Source: Symsagittifera roscoffensis
Taxonomy: Eukaryota; Xenacoelomorpha; Acoela; Convolutidae
DNA: 64,000 bases
Reading direction: 5' to 3'
Assembly (NCBI RefSeq): GCF_963678635.1
Contig: NC_087065.1
Location: 8,705,209 to 8,769,208, forward strand
The translations under genes were made by a program, and so were the position numbers. Positions 13,050 to 25,590 of the stretch are shown in pieces. The first letter of the stretch is position 1; every line of letters starts with the position of its first letter. The notes under the pieces are model-generated. The model ran no database searches and had not been told where the DNA came from. It worked only from the letters and a program-made list of their open reading frames with translations.

Positions 13050-14410
13050 AGTGAACCCCAGTACAAACCAACATATAACATATACACACCACTACCACAA
13101 AACCTGAACAGAGCCACACTTCAAAGTCAAAATCAGAACCCTAATACCGAAATTGACCGACAAAAAATTCATTCACGACCAAACAGGATTTTAACAACAC
13201 CACGAGTTCAATTCACCATGCCCTCATCACTTATCTCAACTCTTTTAATCTCTAAATCATTACACGGTTCATCAGCCTTTAAACTTCAGTTTACAACAAA
13301 ACACACCAAATACTCCATCAGGCTACTAAGGTTCAACACCAACTCAGAGAAAACCAGTTTAATCCCTCATTCTCTTCAAAAAGACTCCAGCTTTGGATGA
13401 GCTACACATTCTCCCAAGGTGAACCAAACCTGGCATCCTTCAGATACAACGTCATTACCCCACCAAAAACAACATTTTCCCTACCATCAACACCTTCCGT
13501 TTTAATTATATCTTCTTTCAATGTTTTTTCAGTAAATTTCGACGTCATCTAATTAACAGATATCAAAAACTTTAAATTACAAATAAATAGCTACGATTAG
13601 ATTGAAATACTTTTGCAGCACCACTTTTTTTTGGTCAACGAACACTGCCTCATTCGGACATTATAGTTCAATACTTGCCTCCTCCTTTTTCCTGCTTAGA
13701 ATTAATTGATAAATATGATAGATAAAAAAAAGACCGATGCATCTGTTTAGAATCCAATTTCAGGACTATCATTCATTTGTTTCCTCTAAAAATTTCAACA
13801 GTTAATTACTTTTACTTCTCTGTACAGCTAGAACCAACAATTCACCCGGCTCATCGAACAGAACCATAGGAAATTTTAGTGACTCACTATGGTTGCGAAG
13901 ACAATCAACAAAAAACACTTCAGAAATACGCAATAAAACAAACTACACAATGCATATCAGAACCCAAGCAGTCGAAACAACTAGTGTAATTGCAGCACTT
14001 AACGCAAAAGCTCGCGCTACAACCCTCACAGGTTAAGAATTCACAGAGATTTTTTTAGAAAGAAAGAAAAAACATTGTTCACAAGTCTCCAACGGTAACA
14101 AGAATAGACTCGACCATGAATAGCACTACCAAAATAATAATGAAATAATAGTACATGTTAACCCCAAGATACAAAAAGAAAACTCTGTAAAAAAAGTATT
14201 CTGTGAAATTACAAAACTTGAACGCAAGTAATTTTCCAAAGTCGACACACCAATATCAACTTGATCAAGAACAAGACCGTATACAACTAGATGGAATTCC
14301 TCTACCATGGTGAACACGGACGAATAACTTACGATGTTCAAGATAAAAGTTGGATACACCACATTGCAACGAATGATCCATCCAAGTGTGAAGCTAGCAC
14401 GAAAGTTTCA
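13050..14410 (+). pseudogene. third-ORF (env-like) segment, first copy, truncated
   Basis: It matches 19205-20640 nearly base for base, starting at CCCCAGTACAAACCAACATA. Its best frame (13002-13400) is rich in Thr, Ser, Asn and Pro. A later frame (14291-14485) carries the start of the Cys-containing block seen intact at 20587-20841. The segment stops at about 14410, where gag/pol sequence resumes: this is the junction of the tandem duplication. Confidence 0.5.
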
Positions 14411-14436
14411 GGATACCAAGAAATATTGTTTCTGAT

Positions 14437-17400
14437 GAACACAGACACTTCACAAATGCAATTATATCATATATATATATTGTGAAAACATGGAGGACGA
14501 AAGAGAAGACGCAAACAGTTTAGTTTTTAATATGTTAAAATTAGAACAAAAATATGAAATACAGTTTATTTGGATCACTATTAGCTCGAATATCCCGATA
14601 TGAACCTTAAGAAAACTAGCAGAGACCAACAAATGACATGCTAAATTATACTACACTTTGTCAAAAGTCATGCCAAAAAAAAGATTTGCAACAAAATAGA
14701 GCATCGAAAAAACCTCCACCTAAACATAAACGTTGGACAATTACCCCTTTTTTTAGAAAGTGAAAAATGCAAAAACTCTTGAACACCAGACCTTGAAATT
14801 GGTTTCTTAATAGATACAGGAGCAAAATGAACTATCATGAACATCAAAACATGGAATAAAACACAATACCTTATAAAGCAAGTTACTATAGAACAAGGTA
14901 CAAATTTAAAAAATAATGGATATAATAATTTCTAATTCATACCAACGAAAACAATGGAACCAAACAAATTTCTAGAACAATCCTTTAAACAAATATTTCA
15001 TAACCCAGATATCAAACACAACATAATAGATATACCAAAAATATTACTAAATGAATACCATTAATAGTTTAATATGTAGTAAACTACAGACTAAAGCTAA
15101 ATGTACACGAAAAAAGACCATTCGCTTAACATTTTTTAACGAATTAAACTGCAACCTCCATTTTTCTCGAATTTATGCACTATATACAACATTATTTGAA
15201 ACACTTAACAAGATATACGTACAATTTTTCAATCACTCAAATTCATCGATACATTTATGATCAAAACACACAAAAGTTGTACATGCCCGGCTTTGAATTC
15301 AGACCAATCCGTAATATGTTTCGAGTAACAATCTCATCATCAAATAAGCAGAAATTACAGGTACAGATTGCATCAAATTACTTCTATACAACGATTCTCT
15401 TTACAAAATGACACTTCTGTTAGGATTACTAGGATATTGCGAAACAAACGCAAGACTGCGTCCAGGTCAAGAGAAAACAATACTTAACCTACCATTTTTT
15501 ACATAGAAAAACCAAAAATTATTTAGTAACAGAACCGAAACGCCGCACCGATGACTTCACCAAAAACTCCGTATTTTGAAGTTCTACATCTTTCACCATT
15601 ATATCTTACACTTATAAAGCAACGAGCAAATAAAATTCCTAAGCGTTTTCAAGACAAAGTAAACAGACTTTTAGATATTCTCAAACTATTTCACCAGATA
15701 ACAAAGAACAACAACCTAAGAAAATCCGGTTATGAAACCAGCTATAATGTTAACGAAAGGTAAATCCCCTAAAATAGTACTAGACGCTAAATATTTAAAC
15801 TCTCTGATCAATGAACTCAAATGCAATTGACTCATCGAACCGATACCACTAACTCTCAAAAAAATATATGGACAAAACTACCGAACAGTAGACATGAACA
15901 TCGCATATAACCAAATGCCTCTAGATGTACAATCACGCCGCTTAACACAATTCGTTAAGGGAAATCAACAATACGACGTTAATACAATTTTCTACGGTAT
16001 TTCATAGGTCTAGCAGTTTTTCACACTTTCATGAAAAAAACTTTCCGAACATTAATATTAAGTAAAAATTTAATCTCATATTTAAACGATGTCTTCATAA
16101 AATTACAAACAAAATCAGAAATCTTCAAAGTTTGAGAAAAATATCATATCAAAACTTACCAAAGGTTAATATGAAAGCAGCTCCAGAAAATCTCATTGTT
16201 TCCTTACTCGCGGTAAGTTTTCATGCCATATCATCGAAGTACAAAAGCCAAGTTTAGATGCAATTTTAAAACTGCAAACTTACTCTAATAAAAAGAAAAC
16301 ACAAGAATTTTTTGGAATGTCAAATTTTTTAAGCAAATATGTGCATAAAAAGCAACTATATCTGAGACCGGTTTATAACAACCTACGTCAAAAGAACCAG
16401 TTTGAATTGACGTTTCAGCATCAAAAACGATTCGAAGAAATTAAAAACCATAAGGGCAACAAATCCTAAAGACTATCCCAGACCCAAATCAACCATTTTA
16501 TGCAAAGTGCGACGCATTCAACTTTGGAGTCGGCGCACTTTTTCTGAAACCACACCACGGAAAAAATAAAACGAGTTTCATATCCGTACAGTTTTAGGAC
16601 TCTTCACACAGGCAGAACTCAGATTTTCTACACTTTTGAGAGTATTTAGAAGTCAGTTAAATCTGATGAAATTTCTGAACTCACACATAATTCAGACAGC
16701 AGGTAGAAATCATGCTTTAACAGATACATTTAGTATAGTTTCACCGCCAGAATTATTAACACGAAAAGTGACAGTCGAAGTATAAGAAAATCTTCAATTT
16801 TTTGCAAAGATAAACATTAAATCAATCAGAATACAAGTATGAAGTAAACACTGACACAGATAACAAACAACTAAATCACTTAGAACGTTTTCCACCTCAT
16901 TTGAAATGTCAAAATAACTATTTTGAAGTCGAATAAACAAAAAATCACATTTAATGCCATACCACGGTCTTCATGAGTAATCGATAGTATTTAGTTAAAA
17001 CTATTAAAACATTTTCCACAGTGTAATAAATAGTTTCCCTTACTAGAAAAACTAGATTTAACAGATAGAATCAAATTAGCAGGACCATCAGATTTTAACA
17101 CGAATTTATCAACAATAGATAAAGTGTTTGATTCAAAAAAACCTGTTGTTAACATACCACTAACATTACCACTAAATTTTTTTAACCCTATACATTAAAA
17201 CTCATAACAGACCTACTCAAAAAAGATCAAAATCTTGACCCTGTAATTCGCCAATGGAAATCTTGGCATAAATATAAAACTAAATCCGAAAAATCCGATG
17301 TCACCATCCTAGGAAACAAAACCTTACTCCATTATTTCCAAAAGTTTAACAATATCCAAAGATGAAAAGACAGATATATAAGAATATCTTCACACAGATA

Positions 17401-17750
17401 CTAAAGGACCCTGTCTACCGCTAAGTTTATTATAAGTAGCATTTTACCCATCACACTCTTCAAAAACGAAAAGACAATTTCTTCGGAAAGAAACACTTAT
17501 CATATTTTTACTCATTTTTTAACTTACCAAACGCACCAGTATGGATAAAATTACTTGGCAGTATTCAAGGATATTGTCAACCATCAAAAGGCTCCATTTG
17601 TTATAATTTATCACCCTACACTCAAAATGAAGATCATTTTAATCAACCGCAAATCTTAAAATTAAATTTCGTTACCCAGCCCGAATGGACTTTAAAAATT
17701 GATAAAATACACAATGAAACTTACAAAAAATTTCAAAGAATTTACTACAA
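14437..17750 (+). pseudogene. Ty3/gypsy-type pol, family 1, copy 2 (decayed)
   Basis: This repeats 10230-13040 and in addition retains the protease. It has the RT NxAYNQMPLD block at about 15900-15930. The catalytic box reads YLND instead of YLDD near 16078-16089. The thumb/RNase H junction is at 16340-16420 and the RNase H CDA region near 16505. Downstream, 16700-17700 corresponds to the RNase H tail and beyond; no complete integrase DDE signature was recognised. Many stops and frameshifts mark it as dead. Confidence 0.7.
14790..14835 (+). pseudogene. retroviral-type aspartic protease active site (family 1)
   Basis: The frame reads GFLIDTGA at about 14801-14824. This is the D-T/S-G signature of retropepsins preceded by hydrophobic residues. 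A stop follows two codons later. It sits between the gag tail and RT, the standard place in Ty3/gypsy elements. Copy 1 lacks this part. Confidence 0.6.
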
Positions 17751-19204
17751 AAGAAAAAAATTCAACCACTTTCGAGTTTTATACCAGCTTTAAATCTAAA
17801 AATAGGAACATGTTGTACTAATTCCAAATTTTACAACGAATCTCAAAAACATTACAACCAATTAGAAAAGGAACATATCAATTCATTGAAAAAAGCCGCA
17901 GACGTAACATACAAATTAATTACAAATCCAATATTAAAAATATTAACCATGTAATCAATTCTCATTATCTTCAAACACATTTGAAAGTATAAGTATTCTC
18001 CACAAAAGTTATTTGAATTATAAAAGAAACAGTAAGTTAGTCTTTTTCAAATGATCAGAATCAACAATTAATAAATATATTTTTCAAAAACTTTCATCCA
18101 ACACTCAACCAATCGCAACACTTGAAATTGTTGTATTGTTTATTCGCCACCTTATTTTTTTAGATTATTTTTCACTTGTTTTTTGCTACTAACGTTTTTT
18201 CTCTTTGAAAACTTTAATAAATATCATATAGTAAGTTTAAACCCGAACGTATCAATCACTACAAAATTCACCTTATTGAACACAATAAGATTCAAAATCC
18301 CAAAAAGAAAGTAAGTAAAAAAATCTGAAGCTAAAAGTTTCTACGATCACTCAGCCGAAAGATAATCTACACTACGAAAAACAGGTGATCTTTCAATGAA
18401 TAAAAACAAGAGCTAGCAACCTTATATCCAAACCTCCAGACTTCTATTCACCATAATTTCTCCATACCCGACCCACTCGTCGAAAAATATTAAATAATCC
18501 AATCCCATTCGATAAAACTCTAAAAAAAAACTAGGCTTTCGGAAAATCAAAATCCTTTTCCAAAATCTCAATTTACAGTCATTCTTTCAAACTTCCAAAA
18601 CACATTTGAAGTTTTTTCTTACAAAATTTATCATTTTTGGTGCGATATTTTAAAATTGATGATGGTCATTTTTCTAGCTTTTTAATTACAGTTTGCGAGT
18701 TTTTATTTTTTTTTACAAACATTTTATTACCCTTTTCCCAAACTACCGACAACTTAACTAGGTTTCTTAGCAATACACTTTCTTCTAAATGAAAAAATTT
18801 TCTCAACAAAAAAGACCTCCTCACTCTTTTTGTCATTTTTCTAACAGAAATAGCTTCCTTCATACTGAACTTTTATTAGTGACTTAAGAAAGCACTAACT
18901 GCATTCATCCTAGCAATTGCCTGAGTAATCACTTCTCTTGAACAATACTAACACTAGAAATCAATTCAAGTTTCATCGAAAACTTCCAAAAACAATTATC
19001 AAAATTGCTCATCCAACCCCAAACACAGATTAACCATTTGCTAACCCATTCCAAAACCCAAAAGAAAACCCCCGTACAACCCCTACTACTTCACCTCAAT
19101 CGTTTCAGTCTCAAACAACTACTCGAATATCATACATAGAAAAATCATATACCTTTGAAGATAGACAAGCACTTTTATCAGAACCATTAACACCAGCTCA
19201 TCAC
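17751..19204 (+). other. segment of family-1 element present only in copy 2
   Basis: Copy 1 jumps from the pol end (13040) straight to the sequence found at 19205, so these ~1.45 kb are deleted there. The stretch is AT-rich without a convincing long frame. It probably represents the region between pol and the third ORF. Confidence 0.4.
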
Positions 19205-22020
19205 AACGCACCCCAAAATAAACCCCAGTACAAACCAACATATAACATATACCCACCACTACCACAAAACCTGAACAGAGCCACACTTCAAAGTCAAAAT
19301 CAGAACCCTAATACCGAAATTGACCGACAAAAAATTAATTCACGACCAAACAGGATTTTACAACACCACGAGTTGAATTCACCATGCCCTCATCACTTAT
19401 CTGAACTCTTTTAATCTCTAAACCATTACACTACAACATACCCCCTCAGCCTTTAAACTTCAGTTCACAACAAAACACACCAAATACTCCATCAGGCTAC
19501 TAAGGTTCAACACCCACTTCTGAACAACTCAGAGAAAACCAGTTTAATCCCTCATTCTCTTCAAAAAGACTCCAGCTTTGGATGAGCTACACATTCTCCC
19601 AAGGTGAACCAAACTTGGCATCCTTCAGATAAAACGTCATTACGCCACCATAAACAACATTTTCCCTACCATCAACACCTTCCGTTTTAATTATATCTTA
19701 TTTCAATGTTTTTTTTTAGTAAATTTCGACGTCATCTAAATAACAGATATCAAAAACTTTAAATTACAAATGAATAGCTACGATTAGATTGAAATACTTT
19801 TGTAGCACCACCTTTTTTTAGATCAACAAAAATTTGAACAGTCTCGCCAATCATCCACGAACACTGCTTCATTCGGACATTATAGTTCAATACTTGCCTC
19901 CTCCTTTTTCCTGCTTAGAATTAATTGATTAATATGATAGATGAAAAAATGACCAATGCATCTGTTAAAAATCCAATTTCAAGACTATCATTCACATTTT
20001 TCCTCTAAAAATTCCATCAGTATTACTTTTACTTCTCTGTACACCTAGAACCAACAATTCACCCGGCTCATCGAACAGGATCATAGGAAATTTTAGTGAC
20101 TCACTATGGTTGCGACGACAATCAACAAAAAACACTTCAAAAACACACCATAAAACAAACTACAAAATGCATATCAGAACCCCAAGCAGTCGAAACAACT
20201 AGTGTAATTCTAACACTTAACGCGAAAGCTCGCGCTACAACACTCACAGGTTAAGAATTCACAGAGATTTTTTAGAAAGGAAAAAAAAATATTGTTCACA
20301 AGTCTTCAACGATAACAAGAATAGACTCGACCATGAATAGCACTACCAAAATAATAATGAAATGATAGTACATGTTAACCCCAAGATACAAAAAGAGAAC
20401 TCTGTAAAAAAGAGTTCTGTGAAATTACAAAATTTAAACGCAAGTAAATTTCCAAAGTCGACACATCAATATCAACTTGATCAAGAACAAGACCGTATGC
20501 CACTAGATGGAAAATTCCACTACCATGGTGAACACGGACGAATAACTTAAGATGTTCAAGATAAAAGTTGGATATACCACATTGCAGTGAATGACCCATC
20601 CAAGTGTAAAGCTAGCACGAAAGTTTCAGAATACTACAACTCGAACAAGTTCAACTTACACGTGACTTATGGTAGTATATTAAAACAAAGAGTTTGCTTG
20701 CCCCGCAAAAAAGATCAAGGATATTGCGACCCTACCACTCGCACCCAGGCAATCCTTGTTTGGTTTCCTGAAGACACATGTACTACCATTCAAGTTGCTA
20801 AAACGCAAGCAAGAATGATTAAATTCGAAAAAAAGTCTTAACCGAATTTATACCAATTGAACAAGTAAATCAAATTAAAACAAAATCAGCTTAAAATACT
20901 CAACAAAACATACAAGGTATGAAAATAAAATGGACTTTTTTCAATTATATCCTGAAATTGACTGAGCATGCAAATTTTGAAAACCCTTATCTAGAAGCAG
21001 TACTGTGGAATATTAGTCAAAGATGAAAAAAAATTTGATTTGAAAACAGGAAAGTTCACAATTATAAATTAAAACAAATCGGTACAAATCAAAACAAAGG
21101 TGTTTGAAACTTTTATATACCGGTCACACTACAAAAAACCCTCGAAAACTACTGTGAACTAGAAAGAACACAAATGTTACAATCACTAGCATTAGCAGTA
21201 TTGAATATAACTTATCCATGATAATTACTCTCAATCAACCGCTAAATTTTATTGATTACGAAGGAAACATCAAAAAACATAATCCTGCAAGCATACGCGC
21301 ATTGCTAGAAATCCTAATACCAATTTACAATCCACACGAATAAACTCTGAATCAGATACGCACCATCGTATCCCTACACAACAATTTCAAGAACTTCTCG
21401 CAAAGATGGACACTATGCAAAGGCAATCTATCGATCAAAACCTTAAGAAATTTGTTGAAAAAATTCTTAGGTACTCAGACACTTACAAACAAAGTTACAG
21501 TAGATAATTTGAAGAATTTGAAGATTATATTTACCTCAACAGATAAAAATATCTTCTGCAATTTATATTTACACATATCTCTCCGATCTATATTTTTAAA
21601 CTTTTTTACATCCACAAAAAAAACAACTACTAGCATTTTAGAGGGCCATAATACATTCTAGAAAGATTGACTATATTATACGCAATATTCGTTTCCATAG
21701 GTTTTTTTACTTTCACTTCCTAAGGGAAAATACAACCGTTTTGCATTTTATACAACAGTTATTAGACGCCAGACAGATTATTATTAGCAGGATTTTTGAA
21801 TATTTCTCATCATCTATCAATACAAAACTATTAGACGCACAAATTAGCGAATACAACATGCAATTATTGTCAAAGTTAAACACATTGGATACTCCCTAAG
21901 ACAATAGAAACACTACACCCACAGCACCATCCTATTTACACAATTTGTCAAATAAAAGTCAATTACAAACAGCACCACAAACAACTAGGACTACATTTTT
22001 ATTAGCATCCTAAATCCAGA
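19205..22020 (+). pseudogene. third ORF of family-1 element, candidate env-like protein
   Basis: Continues the segment first seen at 13050-14410 and runs on past it. The clearest frame, 20587-20841 (84 codons), has several spaced Cys residues (SKC, RVC, GYC, DTC) and an aromatic block, as in an ectodomain. Farther on, frames at 21330-21510 are helical and Gln/Lys-rich, and hydrophobic, aromatic-rich frames follow at 21540-21720. Its place after pol, its cysteines and the late hydrophobic stretch fit an envelope-type third ORF. No named envelope family was recognised, so this is inference. The frame is broken many times. Confidence 0.35.
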
Positions 22021-24001
22021 AGAACAGAGATAAACAAAAAAAAAACACATTTCACATGAAGCATATCAGCCAAAAAATACTGTTGGAATATATAAACTAA
22101 TAATAGAACAACCTCTTACAAAAAACTCCGTTTTTAAGAACAATAATGTTTTCAGCCCCCGATGAGCCGCCAAGTTGTATCCCTCAACCATTCTCTCTCT
22201 TATCCCTCCAACCTCGAACGACAATACTCTGTCATTTCCATTTCCGTTCTCACTTCTTTTCCCTTGCCAGTTTTTTTCATCATTTTTTCAATCTTCTCGT
22301 CTAACTCACCTCACATGCACTCCGATGATTCTATTTAAACGGTTCTGATAATCATAACTCTCTAAATAATCCCACCATTGACCCCCATGACAGTTTTTTA
22401 GAATCTGAACCAAGTCCCACTATCTTCTCCCAACCAACTTTTGTCCCCGTAACTCCCCCAACTCTCGCAATAAATCTACTTCTTCCAGTTCCTCCTACAC
22501 TAATGCAACCCCCATTCTTTCGCTTCTCTCCATTAAAATCCCTGACACTCACAAACCTACGATATACGGCCAACTGGAATACGACCACGACGACTAGATT
22601 CAACACCAACAGCAAATTCGTCACACTAACCGACAACTTAATATCCACCAACGAACCTTCAGCTTCACTGTCGGAAACGTCCACATCATCCAATAAAAAC
22701 ATTCCTACTCATGCACATTGCACCCTCATTAAGAGAAAGTAGCCTACTCACCCGCTACTTACACCTATGTACTTACTATACCGAATGTCACCATCACTAG
22801 TCATTCGTAGTAAACAAACTAGACATAATACCACTACACAGTTTGTACTTGAAAACCTCCCAGTTTTTCCTGAATACTCCTATCATAAAACCGAAGAACA
22901 AAACTAACACGACACCGTTTTAGAGGAACATTCCCTCCTTCCTACCCTTTCCTGGATATCATTTTTAAATTTCACTAACCCTTTGCAACTACCAAAACGA
23001 AGAAACGAAGACGATTAATTTTATGCCACTTTAATTTTTTTAATCAGCTACTAACGCACCAAAACTGATTGAATTTAATCATATTGGACTAACACAAGTC
23101 TTTCGTTTCTTTATCGCACAAAAACCTAAGCCATTTCACATCAAGCACTACGATATTCATACGCTGTACAGTCATAGGCGATATGGAAGAGTCATCATAC
23201 TACACAGATCCATTTACTCTGATAGCACCAACAAAATCTTTGATCTTGTTATTGACCACGCACTGCGAAAAAAAATTTGGACCATTTCTCACTAAATTTA
23301 ATAATTTTCAACTCACCTTTAACATTCTAACTCAAAAGAACGCGACATCAACTGCTCGCAAGAAGTAAAGCCAAAAACAAAGCTCACTCACACCCATGAT
23401 TTCTATTGCATTACTCAACGACACTTTTTACAAAACTCCACTATACTAATTTTAACCACGAGCTCTATAATTTCATACAAAATACTCACCACGCATTTAC
23501 CGCTACACTCCTGAAAAAGTCAACATCTTCATTGAACTTCCTTGGCCACTTTTAGGCCCAAAAAATGTCATTCACACAATCGGAAAACTTTCAACTCACA
23601 ATTGAAACTATCCTCCCCAATGTTTATTTTTCGGAACCTGATCAAAATTAGTTTGAAGATATATTTTAACAATTAACTCTCCATTTTTTACTCACCATTT
23701 TTCCACGTGTGTCTCAATAGTTGCCTTTTTTTATTTCAGCAGTAGTTTCTGAAAACAAAAAAAAAATCAAAATCAAATTTGAAACCTTTGTAATATTTTT
23801 AGGTCAACCATATTAACTGTTTGTTGTAAGTTATAAAATGCAGTAAAACTTATACACATGAATAAATTCATAAAGTTATGTTGTAAAATTGCCATACGAA
23901 GCATTGATATAATTGTGAAAACTGAATTGAGATAAGAACTACCCTTTTTGTTTCTATATTTGGTAATTTTCCCCAATTTTCTAATCGTCTCGGCCATAAT
24001 T
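22021..24001 (+). other. probable 3' end of family-1 element and flank; no gene seen
   Basis: The sequence is pyrimidine-rich on the plus strand (for example 22170-22330 and 22380-22530) with only short chance frames. No LTR matching 4930-6060 was recognised. It runs into the assembly gap. Confidence 0.35.
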
Positions 24002-24201
24002 NNNNNNNNNNNNNNNNNNNNNNNNNNNNNNNNNNNNNNNNNNNNNNNNNNNNNNNNNNNNNNNNNNNNNNNNNNNNNNNNNNNNNNNNNNNNNNNNNNN
24101 NNNNNNNNNNNNNNNNNNNNNNNNNNNNNNNNNNNNNNNNNNNNNNNNNNNNNNNNNNNNNNNNNNNNNNNNNNNNNNNNNNNNNNNNNNNNNNNNNNNN
24201 N
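24002..24201. other. assembly gap (200 N)
   Basis: A run of exactly 200 N, probably a default-size scaffold gap. Open frames spanning it are meaningless. Confidence 0.99.
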
Positions 24202-24204
24202 CAA

Positions 24205-24244
24205 AAAAGATTCTTTGCTTGATTAATCAAGCAAAGAATCTTTT
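24205..24244. repeat. perfect 40-bp palindrome beside the gap
   Basis: Two perfect 20-base arms, AAAAGATTCTTTGCTTGATT and its inverse complement, meet without a spacer. The palindrome starts three bases after the last N. One arm (GCAAAGAATCTTTT) recurs alone at 24783, at the start of the second direct repeat. Confidence 0.85.
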
Positions 24245-25035
24245 GTTTTGGATTAAACTTTGAATCTCCCGTAATGACCAATTGAGCTAGTTGGGCGCTC
24301 TACAAAAAATATGTCATCAAAAACAAGCAGATGGTTGATGGGTTCACAGCACGCAATCAGTTGACCGACTGAAGTTCATATTATTTAAGTATCGAGAAAA
24401 AATTTGAAAAAAAATCGAACTTCCGTAGGTAATTTTATTATGTTTTTTTTTTGTTTGGGTGACCATATATGTAAATAATTATAAGTAGTCAGCCCGTCAG
24501 CGTCAATAAGCAAATCAGAAGAAAAAAACAAAAAAAAACACCTCAAGCTTTGTCTACTTATCGATTGATTACTCAGTGTAATGTTCCAGAATACTTCAGA
24601 TTAGTTTGTAACTAAAACCAGTGCTTCTTTATCTGGAATCTGAATCTGACGGTGTAACAATACATTTTTGTTCAAAACAGTTTTGAGTTCTATCCTACTT
24701 TTATTTATCGTTCCAATTCCAGTCCTGTAACTAATAATTGCAGCTCGGTCTAGAAATTAACCACAAACAATTTACAATACAGCAAAGAATCTTTTTTGTT
24801 TAAATTTTGCTTCTACCGTAATGACCAATTGAGCTATCCTTCTTAGCGAAAACAGTTGGGCGCTCCACAAAGAGATGTCATCGAAGACAAGCAGATGGTT
24901 CATGGGTTCATCGCACGCAATCAGTTGACCGACTAAAGTTCAGTCTATTTTAGTATCGAGAAAAATTTTTTAAAATAACATAAACTTTTCCTAGATAGTT
25001 TTATTTGCATAAATTTGTTTGGGCGACCATCGCTG
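24215..25035. repeat. two ~260-bp direct repeats flanking a 300-bp spacer
   Basis: 24230-24480 and 24783-25035 are collinear. Both carry GCAAAGAATCTTTT, CCGTAATGACCAATTGAGCT, GTTGGGCGCTC, GACAAGCAGATGGTT, CACGCAATCAGTTGACCGAC and a GTTTGGG(T/C)GACCAT end. On the minus strand each holds TAGCTCAATTGG, which fits a tRNA/SINE-type A box; a convincing B box is missing. The spacer holds the second pseudo-exon copy. This could be a small retroposon with terminal direct repeats or a local duplication. Confidence 0.55.
24570..24775 (-). pseudogene. dispersed coding-like segment (pseudo-exon), copy 2
   Basis: Related to 4485-4670: shared strings include CTAAAACCAGT, GGAATCTGAATCTGAC, ATTTATCG and CGGTCTAGAAA. 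Compared with copy 1 it has an extra ~12 bp and in-frame stops, so it is not coding. The product is unknown. Confidence 0.4.
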
Positions 25036-25290
25036 TGCTTCATGAAAAAACTTGCATTTTGTGGCTCAAAAATTTTAGTTCTTTTTTCTTTCTGAATGTA
25101 GCGAATGAGCTTTGATCTTGTAATTTTTGACGTTCATCATTCGATGGAGAATCTGGTTTAAGATTTCATATCATTCAAACCTCGAATCATTTTTTCTAAT
25201 ATTTGAACAGTACTCCATAGACTTTGAAGAGAAGGCTGAACTTTCAGGGTTTGTCTGGTTTTGGCTGAACGCTGGTTTTTGCTTAAAAGT

Positions 25291-25590
25291 CTAGAAGCTA
25301 AATTTCTCCAAAATTGAACGAATCAAATCATTGGCTTTCCTGATAACTGAGGGTTCAACTTTCTTTTTGTTGATTAGATAGATAATTTGATAGTAATTCA
25401 ATAGATTTAAATCAAACTGGCCGTTTTTGAATCCAAATACTGGTAAAAGAATTTTGTTTCTCCCTAAAAGATTTTGTAATTCAACTAATTGGTTTTTTTT
25501 ATTACTAAAAAAAAGTAGAAGCATCTGTTTTTTCCTCATTTTCGATACATTCGCCTTTGTTTGAAATTGCATAGCTCGCTGAAAATACAA
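25291..25590 (-). pseudogene. fragment of protein-primed-type DNA polymerase B (Polinton/virus-like)
   Basis: This 99-codon frame contains LPVFGFKNGQFDLNLL followed about 15 residues later by KKVEPSVIRKANDL. That pair resembles the Exo II region (NxxxD within a GFNSGxYD-type block) and the next conserved block of the family-B polymerases carried by Polinton/Maverick elements and related viruses. After KANDL the expected continuation is lost, and no palm motifs or other Polinton genes were seen nearby, so it is a short relic. The family assignment is from memory of the motif, not from a search. Confidence 0.5.

Noticed and set aside
22352-22702. 116-codon minus frame overlapping a plus frame
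   Set aside because: Both lie in pyrimidine-biased sequence that suppresses stops; no family features.
23773-24281. Frames of 92-143 codons across the gap
   Set aside because: They consist mostly of N; no evidence of coding.
24260-24300. Possible functional tRNA on the minus strand
   Set aside because: Only the A-box-like TAGCTCAATTGG is convincing; acceptor and T arms do not pair.
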